NCBI RefSeq assembly: GCF_024347515.1
Contig: NZ_AP025492.1
Coordinates: 3,162,001 to 3,226,000 of the forward strand
From: Vibrio gigantis
GTDB lineage: Bacteria; Pseudomonadota; Gammaproteobacteria; Enterobacterales; Vibrionaceae
Length of the DNA: 64,000 nt
Direction of reading: 5' to 3'
Part shown: positions 29,839 through 37,458 of the stretch, piece after piece
Position numbering within the stretch: the first letter of the stretch is position 1
Layout of the letters: each line of letters begins with the position of its first letter
Notes under the pieces: generated by a model
What the model saw: only the letters and a program-made list of their open reading frames with translations
What the model was told of the DNA's origin: nothing
The model's database searches: none
Program-made: the position numbers and the translations under genes

Positions 29839-29875
29839 CAAAGGATATTGTTATATTGTAACAGTATCCTTTTTT
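29839..29875 (+). promoter_or_regulatory. Zur-box-like dyad that also forms a ytfJ terminator hairpin
   Basis: The core at 29849-29863 is TGTTATATTGTAACA, which matches the enterobacterial Zur consensus TGTTATA-N-TATAACA with one mismatch. It is centred in a longer inverted repeat (AAGGATA...TATCCTT) followed by T6, hence also an intrinsic terminator for ytfJ. It stands about 35 bases upstream of the first gene of the zinc region. Repression by zinc-loaded Zur is the natural inference. Confidence 0.7.
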
Positions 29876-29897
29876 AATTCTGTGGTTAATCATCCTC

Positions 29898-30188
29898 ATG
29901 TGGCAAAACACACCTAACAATGTGAAATGCAAATCAGGCTTCTTGCTGGGGCTGATGCTCATGTTAAGCGTATTAGCTGCAACACATATGGTGGATATTG
30001 CCCCCGATCACCACACTTCGCATCATTGTGAGCTGTTTTCGATAAATCAGTTCATTACTGCGCACTCACTGCCACAAGTTCCAGAGTTCCATTCAGAATT
30101 TACTGTCACGATTACAGAGTCTGTAATTTCGTTACAGCGCCTGTATTTCGCTTATTTAGCCCGTTCACCTCCTGTCAATATCGCTTAA
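29898..30188 (+). CDS. Small membrane protein with HHxxHHC motif, first gene of zinc region
   Basis: 96 residues with one hydrophobic segment (about 14-31, FLLGLMLMLSVLAATHMV) followed by DIAPDHHTSHHCELF, a plausible metal-binding cluster. Size and motif recall the DUF2607 family, but I am not certain. It lies between the Zur-like box and the histidine-rich zrgA-like gene, 40 bases from the latter, so it is probably co-regulated by zinc. Whether the segment is a cleaved signal or an anchor is unclear. Confidence 0.72.
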   Translation: MWQNTPNNVKCKSGFLLGLMLMLSVLAATHMVDIAPDHHTSHHCELFSINQFITAHSLPQVPEFHSEFTVTITESVISLQRLYFAYLARSPPVNIA

Positions 30189-30228
30189 TTACCACTACTT
30201 TTTAATTAACCTTTATTCAGGAAAAAAC

Positions 30229-30972
30229 ATGAAACCTACTATTTTAGCCGTTGTTATCGGCATGACTGTCTCAACGAATGTTCTAGCTAACGAAGAATTC
30301 CGCTCTCACGAAGCACACGTGCACGGTAAAGTTGAAGTGAACATCGCTCAAGATGGACAAGAGCTGCTTGTTGAAGTAACTGCGCCTGGTGCCGATGTGG
30401 TTGGCTTTGAGCATGCTCCAGAAACTGCCGAGCAAAAGAAAGTATTTGAACAAGCTATCGCGCAGCTGAACAAGCCAGACGAGCTATTTAGCTTTAACAA
30501 CGCGAACTGTACGCTGAAATTTAAATCAGTGTCGAACACGTTAGAAGACGATCATGATGAGCATGAAGGCCATAACCACGCTGAACACGATCATCATGAC
30601 CACGAAGGCCACGACCACGCTGAACACGATCATGACGACCATAAAGGCCATGACCATGCAGAACATGATCATGACGGCCACAAAGGCCATGACCATGCAG
30701 AACATGATCATGACGATCATAAAGACCATGACCACGCTGAACATGATCATGACGACCACGATCATGAAGGTCATGACCACTCTGGAGGTGGCCACGGTGA
30801 GTTCACTGTTGAGTACCGCTACCAATGTTCAGATGTAGCTGAGCTAGACACAGTTAGCACTCAGTGGTTCTCGAAGTTCAGCAACACTGAAAAAATGACG
30901 GTGAACCTACTAACAGATACCGCTCAAGTACAAGAAGTACTTAATGCAGAGCGTATTAGTTTTCGATTCTAA
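30229..30972 (+). CDS. zrgA: Zinc-binding periplasmic protein, ZrgA/DUF2796 type
   Basis: Predicted zinc-capturing periplasmic protein. 247 residues: signal peptide (cleavage after VLA, about residue 20), a DUF2796-type domain (HEAHVHGKVEVNIAQDGQEL), a histidine/aspartate-rich tract at about 107-189 and a C-terminal beta domain. The tract holds five copies of a 13-residue unit like GHDHAEHDHDDHK. Homologues in V. cholerae belong to the ZrgABCDE zinc-uptake system described alongside ZnuABC. A metal chaperone role beside the ABC genes downstream is consistent. Confidence 0.88.
   Translation: MKPTILAVVIGMTVSTNVLANEEFRSHEAHVHGKVEVNIAQDGQELLVEVTAPGADVVGFEHAPETAEQKKVFEQAIAQLNKPDELFSFNNANCTLKFKSVSNTLEDDHDEHEGHNHAEHDHHDHEGHDHAEHDHDDHKGHDHAEHDHDGHKGHDHAEHDHDDHKDHDHAEHDHDDHDHEGHDHSGGGHGEFTVEYRYQCSDVAELDTVSTQWFSKFSNTEKMTVNLLTDTAQVQEVLNAERISFRF
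30565..30759 (+). repeat. Five tandem 39-base repeats inside zrgA
   Basis: In-frame 39-base units encoding the 13-residue histidine-rich motif, five in a row with silent and occasional coding differences. Copy number could change by slippage without breaking the frame, altering the number of potential zinc ligands. Confidence 0.85.
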
Positions 30973-31002
30973 CCACCCATAGATCGAATTAAACGTAAAA
31001 TA

Positions 31003-31036
31003 AACAGCCAAGTAAGTGCCTGCTTACTTGGCTGTT
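31003..31036 (+). promoter_or_regulatory. Strong stem-loop between zrgA and the ABC ATPase gene
   Basis: Perfect 14-base arms (31003-31016 and 31023-31036) with a 6-base loop and no T-run after it. Not a classical terminator; more likely an mRNA-stabilising or partial-attenuation hairpin that keeps the binding protein more abundant than the transporter. No promoter is obvious in the remaining 76 bases. Confidence 0.65.
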
Positions 31037-31112
31037 CAAATCGGTGTGTTCTGGGAATTTATGTCGCTAACAGCAGTCCAGTAGATACACCGCTTTAATT
31101 ATTGGAGCTAGC

Positions 31113-31829
31113 ATGTCTTTTGACAGTTCATCACTTGTGGTCAAACTCGAAAATATCAGCTTTCGTTGGAAACCAGAATTACCCCCAACTCTAGAGATCC
31201 CTTCTCTGCATATCCAAGCCCAAGAGCACCTTTTCATCAAGGGGCCTAGTGGTTGCGGAAAATCAACATTGTTAGGGCTGCTGACCGGTATCAACCAAGC
31301 AGAGCAAGGCGAAGTCTCTATTCTAGGTCAAGATTTGACTCAGCTAACACCTCGCCAAAGAGACACGTTCAGAGCCGATCATATTGGTTATATTTTCCAA
31401 CAATTTAACCTTCTTCCTTATTTATCAGTGATCGATAACGTCACGCTTCCTTGCCAATTTTCAAAAACACGTAAGCAGCAAGTCACTGATAGTAAAAACA
31501 GTTTGCAAGAAACAGCCCAAGAACTACTGCTCCGATTAAAGCTACCCCAAGCTTTAATGGATAAGCCAGTTACTGAACTCAGTATTGGCCAGCAACAGCG
31601 TGTTGCCGCAGCCCGTGCTCTAATGGGGCAACCTAAAATCATCATTGCAGATGAACCTACCTCAGCACTCGATCATGACAATCGAGAAGCTTTTATCGAG
31701 CTATTACTAGAACAAGCCAATCAAGCAGGCTCGACTCTGATATTTGTCAGTCATGATCCAACATTAGAAAAACTGTTCACTCGAACCATAGATCTAAAAA
31801 CCGTTAACCAAGCTAAGGTTGTCGTATGA
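31113..31829 (+). CDS. zrgB: ABC transporter ATP-binding protein of zinc system (ZrgB-like)
   Basis: MacB/LolD-type ATPase of 238 residues: Walker A GPSGCGKST at about 44-52, Q-loop YIFQQFNLLPYLSV, signature LSIGQQQRVAAARAL (SIGQ rather than SGGQ), Walker B IIIADEPTSALD and FVSHDPTL. GGAG stands seven bases before the ATG. The stop overlaps the permease start (ATGA). Naming as zrgB rests on its place after the zrgA-like gene and is inference. Confidence 0.82.
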   Translation: MSFDSSSLVVKLENISFRWKPELPPTLEIPSLHIQAQEHLFIKGPSGCGKSTLLGLLTGINQAEQGEVSILGQDLTQLTPRQRDTFRADHIGYIFQQFNLLPYLSVIDNVTLPCQFSKTRKQQVTDSKNSLQETAQELLLRLKLPQALMDKPVTELSIGQQQRVAAARALMGQPKIIIADEPTSALDHDNREAFIELLLEQANQAGSTLIFVSHDPTLEKLFTRTIDLKTVNQAKVVV

Positions 31830-33085
31830 AAGTAATTACTCACTTAGCCCTAAAAAGCGTTCTCAATCGTAAGGCCACGGCTATCCTCACCATTCTGACT
31901 GTGGCAGTGTCAGTTATTCTATTACTCGGCGTAGAACGTGTTAGAACCGAAGCCAAGAGCAGCTTTGCCAATACCATTTCAGGCACTGACCTTATCGTTG
32001 GTGGCCGCTCAGGTCAGGTAAACCTTCTGCTCTACTCTGTATTTAGAATCGGTAATGCGACCAACAATATCGACTGGAAAAGCTATCAAGAATTTAGCCA
32101 GCACAAAGCCGTAAAGTGGGCGATCCCTATTTCATTGGGTGATTCTCATAAAGGCTTCCGTGTGATGGGTACTAACCATAGCTACTTTGAAAACTACCGC
32201 TATGGAAGTAAGCAACCACTTACTTTCCAGCAAGGTAAAGAGTTTAATGAGCTATTTGATGTAGTGATTGGTGCCGATGTCGCGAAGAAGTTAGATTACA
32301 AAATCGGTGACCACATCATTCTTGCACACGGTATCAGTGATGTAGCCTTCAGTCGCCACGACAACCTGCCCTTCACGATCGTGGGAATACTCGCGCCAAC
32401 GGGAACGCCGGTAGATAAAACCGTGCATGTTTCACTAGAAGCAATTGAAGCGATTCACGTTGGCTGGGAATCGGGTGCTAACTTAGGCCACACACCTGAT
32501 GCTGAAGCACTAAAGCAACGTGATTTCCAACCTAAACAAATTACCGCAATGATGGTGGGGCTCAAGTCGAAGATCCAAACCTTTGCACTGCAACGAGAAA
32601 TCAATAACTACCGCCAAGAACCTTTGAGCGCCATCATGCCGGGCATTGCGCTTCACGAACTGTGGGGAATGATGGCCGTAGCAGAACAAGCACTGCTGAT
32701 TGTTTCAGGGTTTGTTGTTGTTGCTGGTTTACTGGGGATGCTCAGCAGCCTTCTCACCAGCTTACAAGAAAGGCGTCGAGAGATGGCCATTCTGCGCGCG
32801 ATGGGAGCAAGGCCTCGCCATGTATTTGGTTTGCTGATTAGTGAAGCTAGTGCACTGACCTTCCTCGGTATCACGCTGGGGGTTGCAGTCTTGTTTGCCC
32901 TGATCGCAGTGGTTGCTCCTATTGTGCAACAAAGTTATGGTATCAACATATCGATATCCGCAATCACACCTCATGAGTGGAAACTAATTATGTTGGTACA
33001 AGTGGCCGGAATCATTATCGGCTTTATTCCCGCTTTCAGGGCTTACCGTCAGTCACTGTCTGATGGCATGACTATTCGAATCTAA
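31826..33085 (+). CDS. zrgC: FtsX/MacB-like ABC permease of zinc system (ZrgC-like)
   Basis: 419 residues with one N-terminal transmembrane helix (about 18-35), a large periplasmic domain (about 50-285) and three C-terminal helices, the MacB/FtsX topology. RRREMAILRAMGARPRHVFG is the family's coupling segment. Such permeases usually act by mechanotransmission or lipoprotein release rather than forming an ion pore, so a role in zinc uptake would be unusual. Four-base overlap with the ATPase gene. Confidence 0.84.
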   Translation: MKVITHLALKSVLNRKATAILTILTVAVSVILLLGVERVRTEAKSSFANTISGTDLIVGGRSGQVNLLLYSVFRIGNATNNIDWKSYQEFSQHKAVKWAIPISLGDSHKGFRVMGTNHSYFENYRYGSKQPLTFQQGKEFNELFDVVIGADVAKKLDYKIGDHIILAHGISDVAFSRHDNLPFTIVGILAPTGTPVDKTVHVSLEAIEAIHVGWESGANLGHTPDAEALKQRDFQPKQITAMMVGLKSKIQTFALQREINNYRQEPLSAIMPGIALHELWGMMAVAEQALLIVSGFVVVAGLLGMLSSLLTSLQERRREMAILRAMGARPRHVFGLLISEASALTFLGITLGVAVLFALIAVVAPIVQQSYGINISISAITPHEWKLIMLVQVAGIIIGFIPAFRAYRQSLSDGMTIRI

Positions 33086-33099
33086 AATAGGAACCTACG

Positions 33100-33615
33100 A
33101 TGCAACGCAAATTCCTACTGATACTTGGCTTACTTATGTTCCCATTTATCAGCACAGCTCACGCTGACGCCACTCAAACTGACGAATCGGTATTAACACT
33201 CGATTGGATTGACTTAATTCCAGAATCGGAGCGAGCACAACTAGACTCATTTGGCATGCCGATGGTTAATCACGACAGTATGGACAAACCTCAACAATCG
33301 ACACTTGGCGCAGTTCGTCCGGAGCTGAATGGCAGCACGGTGAAGATTCCAGGCTTTGTGATTCCATTGGAAGGCGATGAGAACATGATCACTGAGTTTC
33401 TGTTGGTGCCATACTTTGGCGCATGTATCCACGTGCCACCGCCGCCACCGAACCAAATCATCTACGTGAAGTTCCCTAAAGGTGCACCAATACAGCAGCT
33501 ATGGGATGTGATCTATTTGGTCGGCACACTGAAAACTGAGTCGATAAGCCATGACTTAGCGCAAACGGGTTATCTTATTGAAGGTACAGCGATTGAAGAA
33601 TATGACGACATGTAG
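33100..33615 (+). CDS. zrgD: DUF3299 periplasmic protein (ZrgD-like)
   Basis: 171-residue secreted protein: signal peptide ending near STAHA (about residue 22), then VKIPGFVIPLEGDENMITEF and the family hallmark YFGACIHVPPPPPNQIIYV, containing a conserved Cys-x-His. DUF3299 proteins are typically found beside this type of ABC pair. No enzymatic role is known to me. 14 bases after the permease. Last gene of the zinc region. Confidence 0.84.
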   Translation: MQRKFLLILGLLMFPFISTAHADATQTDESVLTLDWIDLIPESERAQLDSFGMPMVNHDSMDKPQQSTLGAVRPELNGSTVKIPGFVIPLEGDENMITEFLLVPYFGACIHVPPPPPNQIIYVKFPKGAPIQQLWDVIYLVGTLKTESISHDLAQTGYLIEGTAIEEYDDM

Positions 33616-33705
33616 TCATTAGAAGGGTGGCTCAAGGATGAGCTGCCGTCACTGAACGAGGGAGCTCACTCAATAACAGTTTAATAACGATAATTTTATT
33701 CTGAA

Positions 33706-33810
33706 TTACGCGATGTAATTAGACAGGTACGCTAGTACAGCAACATAAGTCGCGAGTAATAACCCTATACTAAGCTGTTTCTTCAGCTTGTTATCATTGA
33801 CTTGATTCAT
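33706..33810 (-). CDS. 34-residue single-pass membrane protein
   Basis: ATG at 33810 preceded by AAGGAGGAG four bases away, as strong a ribosome binding site as any in the window. The product begins MNQVNDNKLKKQ, has a charged N-terminus and one hydrophobic helix (about 13-30, LSIGLLLATYVAVLAYLS) and ends NYIA. The leader contains a Fur-like site at 33841-33859. Not a family I recognise. The coding signal is short, but initiation site, topology and leader agree. Confidence 0.6.
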   Translation of the reverse strand: MNQVNDNKLKKQLSIGLLLATYVAVLAYLSNYIA

Positions 33811-33840
33811 AACTCCTCCTTGAGAATTACAACAAATTTA

Positions 33841-33859
33841 ACATTTTATTATCATTAGC
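33841..33859 (-). promoter_or_regulatory. Fur-box-like site upstream of the small membrane-protein gene
   Basis: The minus strand reads GCTAATGATAATAAAATGT, matching 12 of 19 positions of the classical Fur box, with ten consecutive matches (TAATGATAAT). It lies about 30 bases before the ATG at 33810, where a repressor would block initiation. Weak second half; A+T-rich context lowers confidence. Confidence 0.4.
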
Positions 33860-33966
33860 AAAAGTAAAATTTTGTTGAAACCTTCAACTCTGCACGCAAA
33901 ATCTAGCCACCAATAAGATAAAGAGTTACATTTTAGACAGTTAAGTCGTTTCCTTAGGGTACTCTT

Positions 33967-34875
33967 ATGTCAGAAACCAAACAGCCAGTGATCATTGAGC
34001 ATGCTAGCGACACACAGCATAAGCATGAGAAAAAGCCTCATATTGCCGACAGTGCCAGTCGAATGCTGCACATTGCCCAAAGCTTCGGTTTAGATTCCTT
34101 AATCAGTCATAGCGAAAAAGCGAGCGATAAGGCCGCTAGCACACTGATTGAAAGAGCGTTATTGCGAGAGAAGAAACGCAAGGAGTTACGCCAAAAGAAC
34201 TTAGAACAGATCCTGAAACTGGCACACTCTTCATGTAAAGATGAAGCGGCTGGCGACCCTGATCAAGACTGGCTGTACCGCTTTTTCGACATGGCGCAAG
34301 AGATCCACAATACATCGATGCAAAGACTATGGGCTCAAGTGTTGAAAAGAGAAGTCACCAATCCAGGCTCGACTTCGATGAAGGCACTGCAAATCTTGAA
34401 AGATATGACGCCAAAGGAAGCACTAACTTTACAAAGAGCAGCTTCATTGGGCTGTAGTTTTGGTAGTGATAACAGCAGAAAGCTATTACTTGGCTTTAAG
34501 TCTCATGCTGGGCTGTTCAGCTTTGGTAAAAGAGACACCACCAACACCATCAACCTTGGTGGGCATAACCTTCCCTACTCTAGCCTGCTTCATTTAATTG
34601 AGCTCGGCATTATTCTGGGCACAGAGTTAGAGTCTGGTGAGATTGATTTCGACCCAGCATTGCACCTAACCTATCAAGGTAAGAGCATGTCACTGGCACC
34701 TATATCCAAAGGGGTTAAGCTAGTTTATTACCGATTCAGTCCAACAGGCAACGAGCTGTGTACTCTGCTTGGCAACAAACCTAACATGCAGTATTACGAC
34801 CAATTGATTGCGCTATTGAGCCAGAAATTCACGGTGCAAACAGAAGTGAAAAGCAGTGTGAACTACACCGTCTAG
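33967..34875 (+). CDS. TIGR03899-family protein (DUF2806-like)
   Basis: 302-residue cytoplasmic protein, basic and helical in its first third (LIERALLREKKRKELRQKNL at about 61-80), then WLYRFFDMAQEIHNTSMQRL and LWAQVLKREVTNPGSTSMKA, recognisable from the TIGR03899 family of gamma-proteobacteria and similar to the C-terminal part of DUF2806 proteins. No function known. A hairpin with 8-base arms (34865-34872, 34882-34889) overlaps its stop codon and may limit readthrough toward the convergent cysC. Confidence 0.78.
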   Translation: MSETKQPVIIEHASDTQHKHEKKPHIADSASRMLHIAQSFGLDSLISHSEKASDKAASTLIERALLREKKRKELRQKNLEQILKLAHSSCKDEAAGDPDQDWLYRFFDMAQEIHNTSMQRLWAQVLKREVTNPGSTSMKALQILKDMTPKEALTLQRAASLGCSFGSDNSRKLLLGFKSHAGLFSFGKRDTTNTINLGGHNLPYSSLLHLIELGIILGTELESGEIDFDPALHLTYQGKSMSLAPISKGVKLVYYRFSPTGNELCTLLGNKPNMQYYDQLIALLSQKFTVQTEVKSSVNYTV

Positions 34876-35023
34876 ACTCTCGACGGTGTAAAGAATGGAC
34901 GGTGTAAAAACTGAAAATAATTGAGAAAAATGAAGAGAATCTAGAGGATAGGTTTCTTGTCTCGGTAGAGTAAGGCTGCACTGCTTTTAGCGGACATGCG
35001 CAGCCTTAGTCATACCAGCGGTC

Positions 35024-35644
35024 TCAATTAGCTAAAATGTTACGCTTCTCTAACGCATCAATGCACAGCTCGACCAATTCATCGATCGTCTTCTCTCCTG
35101 CTGGTAGAGCAATCTCAGGATTCTCTGGCGCTTCGTAAGTCGAGCTAATTCCGGTGAAATTAGGAATCTCCCCAGCACGTGCTTTCTTATACAAACCTTT
35201 AGGGTCACGCTGTTCGCAAACCTCTAATGGCGTATTCACAAACACCTCAAGAAACTCACCTTCAGGTAATAAATCTCTGACGAGTTGTCTCTCTGCTTGA
35301 TGTGGCGAAATAAAAGCAGACAGCACAATTAAGCCAGCATCTGCCATCAACTTAGCGAGCTCACCAATACGACGGATGTTCTCTCTACGGTCTTGTTCAG
35401 AGAAGCCAAGGTCACTACATAATCCATGACGCACATTGTCACCATCCAGCAAATAGGTATGGTAACCAAGTTGCGCCAAACGATTCTCTAATGCACCAGC
35501 CACTGTCGACTTACCAGAACCAGACAGCCCAGTGAACCAAAGCACAGCAGGCTTTTGTGATTTCAGATCCGCGCGGAATCCTTTATCAATCGAGTGTTGA
35601 TGCCACACAACATTCTCATCTTTGTGTTTGAGTACTGCGGTCAT
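35024..35644 (-). CDS. cysC: Adenylylsulfate kinase CysC
   Basis: Phosphorylates adenylyl sulfate to PAPS, the second step of sulfate activation. 206 residues: P-loop GLSGSGKST at about 39-47, [20 protein letters not shown] (APS-binding and LID region), and [20 protein letters not shown]. Last gene of the cysD-cysN-SLC13-cysC unit, 24 bases after the transporter gene. Confidence 0.96.
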   Translation of the reverse strand: MTAVLKHKDENVVWHQHSIDKGFRADLKSQKPAVLWFTGLSGSGKSTVAGALENRLAQLGYHTYLLDGDNVRHGLCSDLGFSEQDRRENIRRIGELAKLMADAGLIVLSAFISPHQAERQLVRDLLPEGEFLEVFVNTPLEVCEQRDPKGLYKKARAGEIPNFTGISSTYEAPENPEIALPAGEKTIDELVELCIDALEKRNILAN

Positions 35645-35668
35645 AAATAGTCCTTTAAATAAACAGCA

Positions 35669-37393
35669 TTAAAATGGGAAAAAGTAAGGAATTAGGGTCA
35701 ATACCAAACCCGAATAGACAATCGAGATTGGGATACCGATACGTAGATAATCCGTGAGATGGTAATTACCTACGCTATAAACAAGTAAATTGGTTTGGTA
35801 ACCGTATGGCGAAATAAAGCTGGCACTGGCACCAAACAATACCGCCATGATGAACGGCATTGGATCAACGCCATAGCCCACGGCCATACTGTAACCAATC
35901 GGAAATGAGAGTGCTGCTGCCGCATTATTGGTAACAAGCTCGGTAAGAACCAGCGTCATGAAATAGGTCGCGACTAACGCGCCAAACACGCCCCAGCCAT
36001 TAAAAGCTTCGATGAACATCAACCCCATTTGTTCAGACAGCCCTGACGAAATCATCAGTTGAGCGATAGACAGTGCCGAGCCAACAATCACCACAATATC
36101 AACTGGGAAACGGCGGCGAAGTTCACCAAGTTGCACCACACCAAATGCCACCAGCAACAGTAAGAAACCTGCCAAGCCTTTGATAATAGGCACTGCATCG
36201 GCTAACGCTAGACCAATCACGCTAGCAAAACCGAGCAATACGAACGTCGACTTATCAGCATCAAGCTTGGCACTCGAATCCAAATCATTCATCAACACAA
36301 ACTCTTTGTTGTGTTGCTGGCGCTGCTCTTCAAAACGTTTACCAGGAACCAAAATCAAGGTATCACCAGCGGTTAGTGTAATGTTTCCAAGACCACCTTC
36401 AAGTCGCTCATGGCCACGACGAATAGCGACCACAACCGCATCGAAGCGATCTCTAAACTGGCTGGTTTTAAGGGTTTTATTACAAAAGCTTGCCGACGAG
36501 CTCACCACGACTTCAACAAAACTTTGACCATTAAGGTGGTGTTGGCCAAACAAGGTAAGTCCTTGGATTTCTTGTAGTGTTGCAACGCTCTCAACATCAC
36601 CACAAAACAGCAGTCGGTCACGCGCTTGAAGTATGAAGTCTGGGTCAATAGACGCGGTGGTTTTACCGTCGCGAATGACTTCCGCTAAGAACAATTTTCT
36701 CAAAGCTCTTAGGTTGTTCTCACTGACACTGCGGCCAACTAACGGCGAACCAGGCTCAACTCTGGCTTCTAAGAAGTAAGGCAGATCGTCCTGCGATCCA
36801 TCATCGTAGCTTGGCAAGAAGTAGCTCAAGGGGATAAGGATCAACACACCACCGACCAAGACTGCTAAACCGATCAAGGTGGGCGTGAAAAAATTTAAGC
36901 TCGGCAAACCCGCATCTTCAACAAAGCTATTGATGATCAAGTTGGTCGAGGTGCCGATCAATGTCAGTGTTCCACCTAAAATAGCAGCATAAGACAAAGG
37001 GATAAGCAGTTTAGATGGCGCATGTTGTTGATTACGTTTGATCGCCCCGATCAAAGAAACAACCACCGCCGTGTTATTAGTAAAAGAAGAAAGTAACGCT
37101 GTGGAAATACCCAACTTCGCAACCACAGTACCTAGCCTACCTTCTGAGATATTACGGCTAACCCAGCTGATTAAGCGAGTTTTCTCCAACGCACTCGATG
37201 CGAGGATCAAAAGAATTAACGTCAGTAACGAGGAGTTAGTGAAGTTATTGGCTAGGCTCGACAAATCGATCATGCCAGCCATAAAAGCAATAAACGCCGC
37301 GCCAGCAAAGATAAAGCTTGGCTTAATACGGGTAACGAGCAGGCAAGTAATGATGCCGAGCAAAATCGCTAATACAAACCCTTGTTGCCACAT
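35669..37393 (-). CDS. SLC13-family transporter with two TrkA-C domains, in the cys operon
   Basis: 574-residue inner-membrane protein. Two membrane halves of the SLC13/ArsB-NhaD type (first about 1-190, second about 390-574) flank a cytoplasmic segment with two TrkA-C (RCK-C) domains (about 205-370; for example RVEPGSPLVGRSVSENNLRA). The motifs GTSTNLIINSFVEDAG and VTNNAAAALSFPIGYSMA fit Na+-coupled anion transporters. Sitting between cysN and cysC, sulfate is the likely substrate, but transport has not been shown from sequence. Confidence 0.88.
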   Translation of the reverse strand: MWQQGFVLAILLGIITCLLVTRIKPSFIFAGAAFIAFMAGMIDLSSLANNFTNSSLLTLILLILASSALEKTRLISWVSRNISEGRLGTVVAKLGISTALLSSFTNNTAVVVSLIGAIKRNQQHAPSKLLIPLSYAAILGGTLTLIGTSTNLIINSFVEDAGLPSLNFFTPTLIGLAVLVGGVLILIPLSYFLPSYDDGSQDDLPYFLEARVEPGSPLVGRSVSENNLRALRKLFLAEVIRDGKTTASIDPDFILQARDRLLFCGDVESVATLQEIQGLTLFGQHHLNGQSFVEVVVSSSASFCNKTLKTSQFRDRFDAVVVAIRRGHERLEGGLGNITLTAGDTLILVPGKRFEEQRQQHNKEFVLMNDLDSSAKLDADKSTFVLLGFASVIGLALADAVPIIKGLAGFLLLLVAFGVVQLGELRRRFPVDIVVIVGSALSIAQLMISSGLSEQMGLMFIEAFNGWGVFGALVATYFMTLVLTELVTNNAAAALSFPIGYSMAVGYGVDPMPFIMAVLFGASASFISPYGYQTNLLVYSVGNYHLTDYLRIGIPISIVYSGLVLTLIPYFFPF

Positions 37394-37458
37394 ATACCCG
37401 TCCTTTATGGCGGAAACGATGGGTTTCCGCCTGATTCAATAAGCTGTTACTTGGTCGA

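Larger units (their letters stand above)
33616..33966. other. Intergenic region holding a small minus-strand gene
   Basis: 351 bases between the DUF3299 gene and the TIGR03899 gene. The right two thirds contain an unlisted 34-codon gene with its leader. No clear U-tract terminator follows zrgD. The last 65 bases before 33967 are presumably the TIGR03899 promoter; no clear motif pair was found. Confidence 0.5.

Noticed and set aside
30541..30838. Open frames of 94 residues on both alternative frames of the zrgA repeat tract (Met-rich)
   Set aside because: They arise from the repetitive GAC/CAT codons; the histidine-rich frame has a signal peptide and matches a family.
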